A stretch of DNA of 64,000 nucleotides from Henricia sp. BOLD:AAB3569 (GCA_037783545.1 JBBELK010000052.1:1240001-1304000), one strand, 5' to 3'; positions 24,501-29,919 are shown, numbered from the stretch's first letter. Program-made: numbers and translations. Notes: generated by a model from the letters alone, not told the origin.

Positions 24501-25748
24501 AAGTGATGCAATCATCACAAACAATCACGCGTTTTTCTGCCCATACAGTTTGTATGTTGTATGCGCTAGTGACCGAGTGAATTTTGGTTTCAATGTCGGG
24601 CGATTCGCTGTTCAAAGGTAGGAAAGTGCATTTTTATGAAATATATGTCATCCCTGCATTAGTAGCCCTTCGCTCAGTGTGTGCTACGGTAACTGTCGAC
24701 CCTAAAACATAAATACCTTTGAGTTTTCTCCAATGAATCTGTGCTTTCCATGCCGAGTCCCGTTGCTTTGTACGTACATGTCGCCATTTTTCACGATGGC
24801 TTGTGAGCACATAGCAACAATATCTAAGGGGCGGGGTTAACTGGGCAATCTCGGAACTATGCATTGCAACGCCAAAAAGAAACACGCTCATTGAATCACT
24901 TAAGCCTAGCATACATCGACTTTGCAACTGGAAGTAACTAGTGGCAACTGATGTTTCCGGCAACTAGAAGCAACTCGCGGCAACTGGGAGCAACTGATCA
25001 CTTAAAAAGGTCGATGTACGCGCACTTGCAACTACTGGCAACTGGAAAAATCTCAATTGCTGCGAGTTGCTCATGTTCTACAATATACTTTCTGCCAACT
25101 AGTTGTACCCAGTTGCAGTCAGTTTCGTCGATGTACGCGTACTTGAAACTAGTTGCTGTCAGTTGCACGAGTGCATCTGATCACGTGGGCGCACACTGAT
25201 CAGTTGAGTTGCTTTCAGTTGCAAGGTCGATGTACGCTAGGCTTTGCCCGAGTTGCCGTGTCGATGTGCGCGCTCTGGAAATATACAACTGGCTGGATTT
25301 TCCCCCCCTGTTGCTGCTAGTTGCGCAACTGATCGGTTGCCGTCGATGAACGCGCTACGCACACATGGACAGCAACTGATCAGTTGAGTTGCTTTAAATT
25401 GCAAGGTCGATGTACGCTAGGTTTTACGTGGCATTTTCAATACATGTATATGTAATCCTTGTAGGCAAACTGACTGGCATGAACGAAAACACGGACAAAA
25501 TCACCATTCCAGAGCCAAACAACAATCAAAAATCCATAATAGCCAGAGTTGCCGAGGTTGCCAATGTCCAGATCGTCCCATCAGGCAACCCCGAGAGCCT
25601 GACGTACCACTTTGCTGCCAAGACGTTGTCTACAGGCTCTCTGGTCCTGGTGACTGTGGGAATAGGGAAGATCACCACTAACTGTGAGAAGATGGTCATC
25701 AGTAGTATGCTGGTCAAAGATATCAAGAAGTCCCTCCTCAAAGTATGA
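157..25748 (+). CDS. AP3B1/AP3B2-like: AP-3 adaptor complex beta subunit, 3' part of gene (15 exons, 5' end outside window)
   Basis: Beta-3 is one of the two large subunits of the AP-3 heterotetramer (delta, beta3, mu3, sigma3), which sorts membrane cargo from endosomes to lysosomes and lysosome-related organelles. Fifteen exons with GT-AG introns keep one reading frame: 157-254, 1645-1834, 2798-2930, 4351-4460, 5615-5791, 7479-7665, 9572-9690, 12050-12170, 13360-13553, 14968-15064, 18701-18801, 20075-20255, 20787-20922, 22695-22792 and 25465-25748. They total 2226 nt, divisible by three. The order matches beta3 adaptins: end of the armadillo-like trunk (exons 1-7), basic then Ser/acidic hinge (8-10), clathrin-box-like LLNFD, then the AP3B C-terminal and appendage-like region (11-15). 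The first exon begins mid-protein, so several hundred N-terminal residues lie upstream. Invertebrates usually have a single beta3 gene, so I cannot choose between B1 and B2. Family assignment is recognised by eye; exon 11's start is the only uncertain junction. Confidence 0.95.
712..1023. mobile_element. Foldback element, GGGCCAATTTC termini
   Basis: The ends are inverted copies: GGGGCCAATTTCATAGAGCT at the left and its near complement (ctctatgaaattggccc) at the right. Inner TGCTTAAGCA and TTGCTTAAGC motifs are repeated in both arms. A truncated copy with the same interior lies at about 17661-17848. No transposase is encoded, so this is a non-autonomous MITE-like element. Confidence 0.85.
1026..1299. 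mobile_element. Second foldback element of the same terminal family
   Basis: Begins GGCCCAATTTCATAGAGG directly after the previous element and ends with ctctatgaaattcggcc. The arms share motifs such as GTTAACGG and CTTAAC, but the interior differs from the neighbour at 712-1023, so the two are head-to-tail relatives rather than copies. Confidence 0.75.
1475..1636 (+). repeat. Dispersed repeat ending just before exon 2
   Basis: Starts near ttggcaatttctcccacaa and ends with gtaactgcaaatgatgt. The end is repeated almost exactly at 14857-14910. Part of the first half (tggcagtttctcccacaa and flanks) recurs on the minus strand at about 6400-6536. It stops within about 10 nt of the exon 2 acceptor. 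Confidence 0.75.
1645..1834 (+). CDS. AP3B1/AP3B2-like: AP3B exon 2 (trunk domain)
   Basis: Completes the Arg codon and reads [20 protein letters not shown], then [20 protein letters not shown], ending LRELQ in phase 0 at a gtgagt donor. The motif [16 protein letters not shown] is highly characteristic of beta-adaptin trunks. The acceptor is cctgtgtag|G with a poor pyrimidine tract. Confidence 0.97.
1935..2300 (+). repeat. Diverged relative of the 31.6-32.3 kb foldback element
   Basis: Shares an ordered series of blocks with 32040-32310: ccatgggagttgagatttt, ggatatcg, tttatccggtt, attggggattg and gggaggtattttatatgatt. A short extra piece of the same end (ggggaggtattttatatgat) lies at 3376-3400. 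It is much more diverged than the copies in the duplicated block. Confidence 0.65.
2493..2600 (-). repeat. tRNA-derived SINE fragment (minus strand)
   Basis: On the minus strand it contains the A-box-like head (TAGCTaatcAGCTGGTAGAGC form), a GGGTTTCGAATCC B-box-like stretch and the tail ttacgatttttctctcatcc. The same tail follows tRNA-like heads at 27.1 and 51.2 kb. Confidence 0.8.
2798..2930 (+). CDS. AP3B1/AP3B2-like: AP3B exon 3 (trunk domain)
   Basis: Reads [20 protein letters not shown], then [20 protein letters not shown], then SNRD. It matches the beta3 trunk helix pair with AATIQ.IGRCA. Acceptor ctgtttcag; it ends in phase 1 before a gtatgt donor. Confidence 0.97.
3475..4267. mobile_element. 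Foldback element with AATAGACCGATCCAGTAAGC termini
   Basis: The left end AATAGACCGATCCAGTAAGC and the right end gcttactggatcggtctatt are perfect inverted repeats of about 30 bp, followed by CTCCGCCCATTT on both sides. The interior (about 3588-4231, minus strand) is a diverged copy of the sequence at 28030-28430 and 32520-32930. An open frame of 152 codons inside is unsupported. Confidence 0.85.
4351..4460 (+). CDS. AP3B1/AP3B2-like: AP3B exon 4 (trunk domain)
   Basis: With the split Glu it reads [20 protein letters not shown], then [30 protein letters not shown] is a hallmark of beta adaptins. Acceptor ttcttccacag, donor gtaagt, ends in phase 0. Confidence 0.97.
4905..5100. repeat. 28-bp minisatellite in AP3B intron 4
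   Basis: At least five units of about 28 bp built on AAATGGCCTTGGAGTCCC plus AAGTCAAGTC. Flanking sequence to about 5130, and again at 5320-5460, contains looser AAGTC and GAGTCT repeats, so the array is a decaying, larger tract. Confidence 0.95.
5615..5791 (+). CDS. AP3B1/AP3B2-like: AP3B exon 5 (trunk domain)
   Basis: Fifty-nine codons, phase 0 at both ends: [20 protein letters not shown], then [20 protein letters not shown], then [30 protein letters not shown] and LNLGAKLYL are among the most conserved parts of beta adaptins. Acceptor tcatttgcag, donor gtacag. Confidence 0.98.
5819..6093. mobile_element. Foldback element with CTATAGACCTTTACCACGGT termini
   Basis: Left CTATAGACCTTTACCACGGT is matched by right accgtgataaaggtctatag. 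Part of its interior (tttgtcttgttccccgtagt and tgtcgggcac) recurs at 14752-14790, so the interior also exists as a dispersed repeat. Confidence 0.85.
6550..7378. mobile_element. Foldback element full of CCCGGGTTA motifs
   Basis: Ends are ATAAGCCTTTTCACAC and gtgtcgttggaaaaggcctta. Both arms are built of repeated (A)ACCCGGGTAA and AACCCCGAGAT words, more than ten in all. The middle (6760-7110) is unique sequence, with a short frame at 6978 opening [20 protein letters not shown]; it resembles a signal peptide by composition only. Confidence 0.85.
7479..7665 (+). CDS. AP3B1/AP3B2-like: AP3B exon 6 (trunk domain)
   Basis: Reads [20 protein letters not shown], then [20 protein letters not shown], then [20 protein letters not shown]. 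The [14 protein letters not shown] and AKKIFLA.KPAP motifs are diagnostic of AP-3 beta rather than AP-1/2 beta. Acceptor atacatgcag; ends in phase 1 before gtaacg. Confidence 0.98.
7666..8570. other. Intron 6 stretch without recognised feature
   Basis: I see no exon, tRNA or clear terminal repeat here. It contains a T-run at about 7730 and a GC-richer patch (7800-7960) with short frames on both strands that have no recognisable domain. Confidence 0.5.
8571..9393. mobile_element. Foldback element with GACAATTCGTCGCATTTTTC-type termini
   Basis: Left gaacaattcgtcgcattttt continues cgcatagtggcgaat. The right end is attcgccactatgcgaaaaa followed by tgcgacgaattgtcc. The module TTTTTTGCRTAGTGACGAAT recurs internally near 8757 and 9090, suggesting the element grew by internal duplication. 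Confidence 0.85.
9572..9690 (+). CDS. AP3B1/AP3B2-like: AP3B exon 7 (end of trunk)
   Basis: With the split Asp it reads [20 protein letters not shown], then [20 protein letters not shown]. The sequence [12 protein letters not shown]...PDPSVRNVE is characteristic of beta3 at the trunk-hinge border. Acceptor cttatccag, donor gtagga, ends in phase 0. Confidence 0.97.
9758..9895. mobile_element. Short foldback element (about 138 bp)
   Basis: Left aaaggcagaggctcgtcaat is mirrored at the right by attgacgagcctgtgccttt. The arms continue with GCGCGTGAGGCCAAATTC and gaatttggcctcgcgtgcgc, so nearly the whole element folds back. Confidence 0.85.
10286..10767. mobile_element. Foldback element with TACAGGGTGTTTTAAAAAAA termini
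   Basis: Left TACAGGGTGTTTTAAAAAAA and right tttttttaaaacaccctgta. The arms share the words GGAAACCGAGATTAAT, TTGGCAACCGCCATCTATTA, GCTAA and CATGTCAGAACTGGTCTTGC. Target could be TA. The same TACAGGGTGT end occurs in the element at 13593. Confidence 0.9.
10768..11443. other. Intron 7 stretch without recognised feature
   Basis: Unique-looking sequence with an 'agcgccctct' word (10910) typical of the repeats in this window and a G/A-rich run at 11305-11332. No exon was found by eye. Confidence 0.45.
11444..12024. mobile_element. Element with TTAAAGGGCC termini, copy 1
   Basis: Left TTAAAGGGCCTATGACATGC and right gaggccctttaa form a short inverted repeat including TTAA. Internal blocks such as gacagagggcgctgtttgg, gacatcatgaccttggtcat and ttttcattagcataaaaa also occur in the copy at 22980-23558, and the left third occurs at about 55231-55424. 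It ends 25 nt before exon 8. Confidence 0.85.
12050..12170 (+). CDS. AP3B1/AP3B2-like: AP3B exon 8 (start of hinge)
   Basis: Reads [20 protein letters not shown], then [20 protein letters not shown]. The basic Lys/Ser run followed by FYS and acidic serines corresponds to the KKFYSESEEEE start of the beta3 hinge. Phase 0 in, phase 1 out; acceptor tctttgcag, donor gtcagt. Confidence 0.93.
12263..12405. mobile_element. Short foldback element of the AGCGGGCCTCCCACTG family
   Basis: Left AGCGGGCCTCCCACTGTGCG and right cgcacagtgggaggcccgct are perfect inverted repeats. The interior is made of TACGATT words. The right side is followed by TAA. About eight relatives are clustered at 59.9-62.2 kb. Confidence 0.95.
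12503..12541. repeat. TTTA microsatellite
   Basis: About nine TTTA repeats, followed by acccagggtgtgcccaaac. Such a run could be a retroelement tail, but I cannot identify the element. Confidence 0.9.
13360..13553 (+). CDS. AP3B1/AP3B2-like: AP3B exon 9 (Ser/acidic hinge)
   Basis: Almost pure low-complexity hinge: [20 protein letters not shown], then [20 protein letters not shown], then [20 protein letters not shown], ending AKPSK. It is the Ser/Asp/Glu-rich linker that is phosphorylated in mammalian beta3A. Acceptor accttttgcag, donor gtgaga, ends in phase 0. Confidence 0.96.
13593..14234. mobile_element. Foldback element with TACAGGGTGTCCCAGAAAAA termini
   Basis: Left TACAGGGTGTCCCAGAAAAA, right ttttttctgggacaccctgta. 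The arms match for about 150 bp, including CGAAACCGAGATTTATCGAT and AAACATCG/TTTCATTTGATACCACTCAT. The outermost bases and GAAACCGAGATTWAT are shared with the element at 10286, but the interiors are unrelated. Confidence 0.92.
14238..14480 (+). repeat. Dispersed repeat A, copy 1
   Basis: Begins ggatgccagtcttccggcta and shares ordered blocks (ccggaaaagtaaac, gaatatattttcaactcttc, tgatcaacgatgtcc) with 20492-20690. It abuts the preceding foldback element directly. Confidence 0.85.
14752..14917 (+). repeat. Composite dispersed repeat ending before exon 10
   Basis: First part resembles the interior of the element at 5819 (tttgtcttgttccccatagt, tgtcgggcac). The last part (cttgtcaactcgtgaagtaa to gtaactgcaaatgatgt) repeats 1578-1621, upstream of exon 2. 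Confidence 0.75.
14968..15064 (+). CDS. AP3B1/AP3B2-like: AP3B exon 10 (hinge with clathrin-box-like motif)
   Basis: Reads [20 protein letters not shown], then [17 protein letters not shown] (15046-15060) fits the clathrin-box consensus L-hydrophobic-acidic/N-hydrophobic-acidic, in the place where mammalian beta3A has LLDLD. Acceptor ctttcttcag, donor gtaagt, ends in phase 1. Confidence 0.95.
15201..15557 (+). repeat. tRNA-derived SINE B, plus strand
   Basis: A tRNA-like head (ggccgaggggtctagtgcgt ... gtgggttcgattgc, the second a B box) is followed by a body with ctcttgagcaaggcactta, aaagatccc, ccggtgtctctggcca, and a final (AAT)n tail. The same order occurs on the minus strand at 53708-54075. 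Confidence 0.9.
15753..16406. mobile_element. Foldback element with ACAGTAAAGGGGGCATTTTG termini (contains nested insert)
   Basis: Left acagtaaagggggcattttg, right ccaaaatgacccctttaccgtgg. The inner arms (cctttctaaaaatcctgtgt, aatttccaatatacgctcgt, gggacg) meet near 16195. A second, uninterrupted copy lies at 44207-44625. The left arm is interrupted at 15813-16051. Confidence 0.92.
15813..16051. mobile_element. Nested foldback element of the GGGCCAATTTC family
   Basis: GGGCCAATTTCATGGCGCTG at the left and cagcgccatgaaattggccc at the right are perfect inverted repeats. It is flanked by CTG on both sides (15810-15812, 16052-16054). The intact relative at 44207-44625 has gtCTGgtctc without the insert, which proves the insertion and a 3-bp target duplication. 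Confidence 0.95.
16515..16984. mobile_element. Foldback element of the GGCCCAATTTC family
   Basis: Left GGCCCAATTTCATAAAACAT and right atgttttatgaaattggccc, flanked by CTG on each side (16512-16514, 16985-16987). It has the same ends and target duplication as the element at 15813, with a different interior. Confidence 0.9.
17217..17655. mobile_element. CAACT/AGTTGC-rich element, copy 1
   Basis: Bounded by aaagcctagcgtacatcaac and, inverted, aatgtactctaggcttta near 17550, with a tail to 17655. The interior is built of GCAACTGG, AGCAACT, CTAGTTGC and TCGATGTRCGCGC words on both strands. Copies are at 23817-24172, 24900-25427 and 47160-47611. Confidence 0.9.
17661..17848 (+). repeat. Truncated foldback element (same interior as 712-1023)
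   Basis: Starts atttcatagagctgcttaag and shares ccttgcttgataaaatgagg and catgtgattgtcatggtaa with 720-850. The right terminus is lost. Confidence 0.85.
17857..17990. mobile_element. Short foldback element (134 bp)
   Basis: Left gtagttggtaaagaacgcat, right atgcgttctttaccaactac, perfect for about 30 bp including GCGCGGTGTCC. It sits at the broken end of the preceding truncated element. Confidence 0.92.
18701..18801 (+). CDS. AP3B1/AP3B2-like: AP3B exon 11 (linker to C-terminal domain); start uncertain
   Basis: Frame reads (M)[20 protein letters not shown], then [13 protein letters not shown], ending in phase 0 at gtaaga. [14 protein letters not shown] aligns with the TPALxxxLxDLEGLxL segment of vertebrate beta3. 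The start at 18701 uses ggtccttcag and joins exon 10 in frame; 18689 (after catgccag) is also in phase and adds four residues. An undetected small exon between 15065 and 18688 is possible. Confidence 0.8.
18856..19019. mobile_element. Short foldback element (164 bp)
   Basis: Left TAGTCTCGTACCCAGACCTA and right taggaggtctgggtatgagacta-like complement (aggtctgggtatgagacta) are inverted repeats, continued by GGGATGCT/AGCATCCC. Confidence 0.88.
19020..20074. other. Intron 11 stretch without recognised feature
   Basis: About 1 kb of AT-rich sequence. A 143-codon antisense frame (19225-19656) has no recognisable domain and mixed composition, so I do not call it a gene. Confidence 0.5.
20075..20255 (+). 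CDS. AP3B1/AP3B2-like: AP3B exon 12 (C-terminal domain)
   Basis: Reads [20 protein letters not shown], then [20 protein letters not shown], then [20 protein letters not shown]. The pattern LLxRMxxxGLAAxYxFxRxxCIYSxxMVSVxLxFTN matches the AP3B C-terminal domain. Acceptor attcctttcag; it ends in phase 1 before gtgagg. Confidence 0.96.
20492..20690 (+). repeat. Dispersed repeat A, copy 2
   Basis: Begins ggatgccagtcttccggcta as at 14238 and keeps gaatatattttcaactcttc and tgatcaatgatgtcc. It is shorter, lacking about 30 bp near its start. Confidence 0.85.
20787..20922 (+). CDS. AP3B1/AP3B2-like: AP3B exon 13 (C-terminal domain)
   Basis: With the split Gly it reads [20 protein letters not shown], then [20 protein letters not shown], then [18 protein letters not shown] corresponds to the TVSMGIDFCDSTQ strand of vertebrate beta3. 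Ends in phase 2 (TG|C); acceptor ttttgtcag, donor gttagt. Confidence 0.96.
21066..21221. mobile_element. Foldback element with CTATAGACCGTATCGAATAG termini
   Basis: Left CTATAGACCGTATCGAATAG and right ctattcgatacggtctatag, followed by CCGCCATTTCGTGGGGCA and its complement. The ends include a possible TA target. Confidence 0.93.
21219..21606. mobile_element. Foldback element with CTATAGGGCAATTCC termini
   Basis: Left tatagggcaattccggaaat, right ggaattgccctatag. Arms match for about 130 bp (aagttgtttgattttaaaca, tcaagcatcattgat). A separate small perfect hairpin (tcggtttcggacgtactca) sits at the centre, 21398-21440. It abuts the element at 21066. Confidence 0.9.
21645..22037. mobile_element. 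Foldback element of GATTGTAAT words
   Basis: Left end tttattgtaatcg and right end cgattacaatccgattacaataa are inverted. The words GATTGTAAT and AATCGGATTGTAATAAA are repeated at the left. The interior (21800-21960) is GC-richer with ACACACG repeats. Confidence 0.7.
22264..22479. mobile_element. Foldback element (216 bp)
   Basis: Left acttgcccaagtctgacttc and right gaagtcagatttgggcaagt. Arms continue with TAATGCGCAGCGTACA, CCCTCTGGACTAGTGGCCTG and a central TTCTGTCTCGGAAAGTCTTC hairpin. Nearly the whole element is self-complementary. Confidence 0.93.
22695..22792 (+). CDS. AP3B1/AP3B2-like: AP3B exon 14 (C-terminal domain)
   Basis: With the split Cys it reads [20 protein letters not shown], then [13 protein letters not shown]. 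The block FNVxIxxPVGELLxPxxMSExxF is diagnostic of beta3. Acceptor tcttctttacag, donor gtgagt, ends in phase 1. Confidence 0.97.
22980..23558. mobile_element. Element with TTAAAGGGCC termini, copy 2
   Basis: Left TTAAAGGGCCTGAAATGCTC and right ggggccctttaa. It parallels the copy at 11444 block by block, including gaaagagggcgctgtttggg and ttttcattagcataaaaa, with visible divergence throughout. Confidence 0.85.
23817..24172. mobile_element. CAACT/AGTTGC-rich element, copy 2
   Basis: Bounded by aaagcccagcgtacatcgac and inverted cttatgtacattaggctta. The interior is a dense mix of GCAACTGG and CTAGTTGC words, more diverged in order than copy 3. Confidence 0.88.
24900..25427. mobile_element. CAACT/AGTTGC-rich element, copy 3 with extra terminus
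   Basis: Bounded by taagcctagcatacatcgac and two successive inverted ends, caaggtcgatgtacgctagg at 25225-25244 and again at 25402-25421. The second end may come from a partial internal duplication. It ends about 40 nt before exon 15. Confidence 0.88.
25465..25748 (+). CDS. AP3B1/AP3B2-like: AP3B last exon (C-terminus and stop)
   Basis: With the split Ser it reads [20 protein letters not shown], later [20 protein letters not shown], then [20 protein letters not shown], and ends [13 protein letters not shown] before TGA (25746-25748). LTGMNE and RFAAKT-like [18 protein letters not shown] match the beta3 C-terminus, so the protein ends where the family does. No strong AATAAA follows closely. 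Confidence 0.97.
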
Positions 25749-25917
25749 CACCCCTAGTGGCAGAATGAATCATTCCAATTGTCTCTGTGAATTGGTAATA
25801 TGAGGTAAAACTGTGGTCTGAATTCTTGGTTTCTAGGAGTTTTTCAAAATAATAGGAAAATTCAAATTCATGTGCTGTACATTATACAAATATTGACTGC
25901 AATGAGGGGCATGGTTA

Positions 25918-26474
25918 AGATTATAGGCCCAAGGTGATCTGGATGCCCCGAGGCAGAAGCCGAGGGGCATATAGTCCGGGAGCCCAGCAGGATTTCATCA
26001 TAATTTTGAGTGCAAAAGGTTTGAAGTGTGGGATTGGTAGAAGTAGCTGGGACATCTCCCAATCGGGCTTTCTTAAGTGTCCCGGGTGGTGCGTTGGGAG
26101 GGGGAAGCCCCCTAAAGTCACCCAAAAATTCGGTTTCATCATAATTGAGAGTGCAAACCCAATTTTAGCACGGATCGTAAGGCCAACCTACGCTGATTGA
26201 GAAATCGTTACTTAAGAAAGATAGATTTGGTGCGTTAGCCACTTAAGAAAGTCTCAATTATGATGAAACCGAATTTTTGGGTGACTTTAGGGGGCTGCCC
26301 CCTCCCAACGCACCACCCGGGACACTTAAGAAAGCCCGTTTGGGAGATGTCCCAGCTACTTCTACCAATCCCACACTTCAAACCTTTTGCACTCAAAATT
26401 ATGATGAAATCCTGCTGGGCTCCCGGACTAATAGTCATGGCTTCGAGATCACCGAGGGCCTATAATCTTAACCA
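25918..26474. mobile_element. Foldback element downstream of AP3B
   Basis: Left gcatggttaagattataggc and right gcctataatcttaaccatg. The arms stay nearly identical for about 230 bp (ccagcaggatttcatcataa, caaaaggtttgaagtgtggg). The frames on both strands here are products of the mirror symmetry. Confidence 0.93.
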
Positions 26475-26518
26475 TGACCCGAAAAACAACAGTCAATATT
26501 TGTTTTATATACCGAATG

Positions 26519-26972
26519 TGTAGATTGTTGTCATCTGGTTGGTTAAAAGTAACGATACACAGTCACAGTCATGACAGTGGTCCTTCCGGTTTCGATTTCG
26601 GAAGCTGGTCTACGGCGGAAAAGTTGTATATTTACAGCAACAAATTGTAATATAATAACCTGGCACTTTAGTAGCACATTTCACCTGACACAGTTTTCAC
26701 TGTAGGCCACTTCTCTTATTTTCTTAAGGACTTCATCATCTATGACAGACAACAAAACGACTTCGTGTAGATTCCGCCATTACCGTCCTGCTAAATGTTT
26801 ACGTGAAGCACCCAGCTGCATAGTTGGTGCACAGCTATGCTAACACACGTTATGCGCGCGTCCGGAACCCGCTAAATGACTATGCCCGTGGGTATAGTCA
26901 GAATTCTACACGCGCCGGGTCTAGCTGATTCAAGGCCCCCACTTTTAACCAATCAGATGACAGGAATCTACG
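26519..26972. mobile_element. Diverged foldback element
   Basis: Left gtgtagattgttgtcatctg gttggtta is matched by right taaccaatcagatgacagga atctac. The interior holds an ATGACTATGCCCGTGGGTAT patch and no obvious coding region. Confidence 0.7.
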
Positions 26973-27094
26973 CACGAGGTATATAAAACCAGCTATTTAG
27001 CAATAACTATCAGTTATTTCACGTGCTCCTTCAACATGTTGGAATGTCTTGTGTGTAGGGCATTACCAAGCTGATGTTCACTTTAAAAAATTTG

Positions 27095-27250
27095 GTAGAT
27101 AGAGCGTCTGCCCGGTGAGTCAGAGGTCTTGGGTTGGAATCCCGATAAGGCCCTTACGATTTTTCTCTCATCCCGTGTTTGGTTGTTTCATTTCAATGGT
27201 GATTAGGCACCCTACCAGATGTTGCATTCATTAAATTTTATTCTGGAATG
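27095..27250 (+). repeat. tRNA-derived SINE, plus strand
   Basis: A degenerate head (tggtagatagagcgtctgcc), ttgggttggaatcccgataa (B-box-like) and the tail cccttacgatttttctctca, then tggttgtttcatttcaatgg. The tail is shared with 2493 (minus), 49170 and 51220. Confidence 0.88.
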
Positions 27251-27334
27251 GTTGTTTTAGAAATACAGTACATGTATATGTACGTTTGTGTCTCATGTGT
27301 AACACCAATTTTGCTGATTTATCACTTTGATATA

Positions 27335-27514
27335 CAGTGAAACCTGCTATTAAGGCTACCTTGATAAACAGGCCACCTGCATATTGTGGCCACCCACCTT
27401 TGGTCCCAAACGATATTTGTATAATGCTTAAGAAACCTCTATAAAGAGGCCACCTGTTTATAGTGGCCAGTTTTTTACGGTACCGAGGGTGGCCACTATA
27501 CACAAGTTTCACTG
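27335..27514. mobile_element. MITE with CAGTGAAACC termini and TA duplication
   Basis: Left TA-CAGTGAAACCTGCTATTA, right AAGTTTCACTG-TA. Inner GGCCACCTG.TTATAGTGGCC words pair. CAGTGAAACCTCTATAAAG-like ends with a TA target resemble Tigger/pogo-type (Tc1/mariner superfamily) elements; the superfamily assignment is inference. Confidence 0.85.
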
Positions 27515-27544
27515 TACTGAAACAAAAAAGTATACAAATAATGA

Positions 27545-27675
27545 ATGTTTATGAGTTCATTGGTAGGAGTATTTTCATGAAGGAATGTTCCATTCAACGA
27601 GACAGAGCCGAATTGAATGGAATGAATCCATCGTTCAACGATTCCATTGAACGAATGAAAAACATTCATTGAATG
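27545..27675 (+). repeat. Patch of ATTCAATG/TTCATTGAA words
   Basis: Short imperfect repeats of gaatgaat, cattcaacga and ttcaatgg. No terminal structure is clear. Confidence 0.5.
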
Positions 27676-28388
27676 GTCTATAACATTGCTACTTCTCAAA
27701 AGGTATGGTGTACTCGCGTGCAAACTCTGTAGAGATTCAGTTATTTTTTATTTCAGGTCACTTCAAATTTTCAAACTCTGGTTGACAGATATTTCATGTT
27801 ATTTTGAAAAACCCCTCAATTCATTCTGAACTGAACTAAATTAATCTAGATTTATATTTGTGCTAGTATTGTTAAGTGTATTGGATGGCATCATGTGGAA
27901 TTTGTCTTCCCTACATGTACATATCCCAGTTGATTGCTGCCAAAAATCGGAATCATTTAACATATATTTTGAAATCACATTAATAAATACCTTAAACAGT
28001 TTACACAACCCTATTGGCCGAGGGGACGTCACGTGGCCTGTTTTAAACGGACGATAAAGACCAGTGATAATAACCAGCCGGATGGCTCGTGTTTGTGCCC
28101 GTGCCCGAGTAGGCGCGTATGGAACACACACACACGCACACAGAAACTGCACGCTCCCGGAAACACAATGTGCACTGTGACAAAATCTACCCTGTCTTTT
28201 ACGTGCGGGTACAACACGCCTGCATTATGCGTAACGCGCACGATTGAAAAAAAACAACTCGACGCACAGCTAGCAGTTTGAACGAACAACGTGATTGAAG
28301 GAAAAAGTGAATGCAAAACATGGCAAAAGACAGGCTAATTTTGGTGAGTTTTACTGATTTACACTAAAATGTATTTATGAATGGGATT

Positions 28389-28552
28389 AAAAGTGGGTTT
28401 GGCCAGTCTGAAACAATCCGCTTGAAACCAGCTACTATAGGGCCTGGACGCTCATAATAGCTTTCGTCTGGCGGCTTGGGCCATTATCACTCGTCCAGGC
28501 CCCTATATCCGGTTTTAAACGTATGTTTAAGACTGGCCAAACCTAAAGTGAA
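28389..28552. mobile_element. Foldback hairpin in unit 1 (second copy 32881-33042)
   Basis: Left gtgggtttggccagtctgaa and right ttaagactggccaaacctaa. The inner arms (ctatagggcctggacg, cgtccaggcccctata) pair as well. Confidence 0.88.
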
Positions 28553-29919
28553 TATTATGTTACATAGATGTTGCATGTATTAAAGGAGAACTAACGTCAA
28601 CGAATATTTACGATTTCCACACTGGCATAAATTCTGCAGACTGGCATAAATTCTGTAAGTTGCCCCTTAAATTGCCCTGCTAGGTTTCAAACCTATCTTT
28701 CATATTAATGAATAATTGTATTGTCAGTCGTCAATTTGTCACGCCATTCCTAATTAAAAATGCAATTTGTCTCCGTTTTACATATGATATAACAGATTAT
28801 CACTGATTTGGTTTTGTAAATTGTTCTATCTTTCACAATGAAGAATGAGAAATTAGAACCAAAAAAATCATCCTCCCTCCCTCATTTTCACAAAGAAATT
28901 TTCACAAAGAATGTTAGATTTTGTCCAGTCTGCATTAGAAATTGTTTCAAAGAGCAACAAGCGCTGTCTTGCTAAATTGTGTTTTGCGAGTTCAAGTAAC
29001 GTGTAATATCTTCCATGCATCAGAGTGTAATACATGTTGAATGTTTCTTTAAAAAGCAGTGAAGAAAATATTTTATAGAAAATGTTTTGTTTATAGACAT
29101 CGTGTCGGTACTTACATTTAGGAAATCACAACGATGTTTGATTCATGAGAATTGTAGCCCTCGACATGATTGTGGTCGTTCCAAGTACTGTTTTGGCACC
29201 TTCTTGGTTTTTAGCTTCTTGTGATATTCACCAAACAGTGGGGGATACATGCCTCATTAAAATACAGGAATACAATGGATTTCAGGAGGGATGTATCCCC
29301 CGCTGTATTTAATGAGGCTGGATGGATTCGTTACTGCTAAACTGTCAAAACCTGGTGTTATTTTAAAGGTAGAATACATCTTGGTATCTCGAGGAATCAG
29401 AAATGTTCACAGATTTACACATTACTTGCACAATATAAACACGATGACGGTAAAAAAACCTCCCCTGAAATGGTTTTGTCTAAAGTGCTATAGTCTTTGA
29501 GAAATGAGCAAAACAATTAATTTTCGTCTCACGAGACGTAAATTCATTTTGCCCCAAAACCACCTCGCCCTGGACCACTTTGCCCTGGACCACTTTTTGC
29601 CCTGAAGCACTTCGCCCAAAGGCCATTTCGCCCCAAAACCACTTTGTCCAAACACTACCTCGCCCAAATGCCACTTCTCCCCGAAACAACTTTGTGCACA
29701 GGCCGTGGTTTGGGGCGAAGTGACTGTAAACAATTTTTTGACTGTTTTCTCAAGAGAGCTGATTTTTGCTCAGGTTGGTTTTAATCATGTATACCTTAAA
29801 TCACACAGGGGGATGAAACTATTAGTAAAGGTTTACCAAACATGTATACTACCTTTTAGAATGATGCTGCAGTTCGAGTTGTACGGCCTTATAGTAGGTT
29901 TTTTTTAGTACCCATGGAC

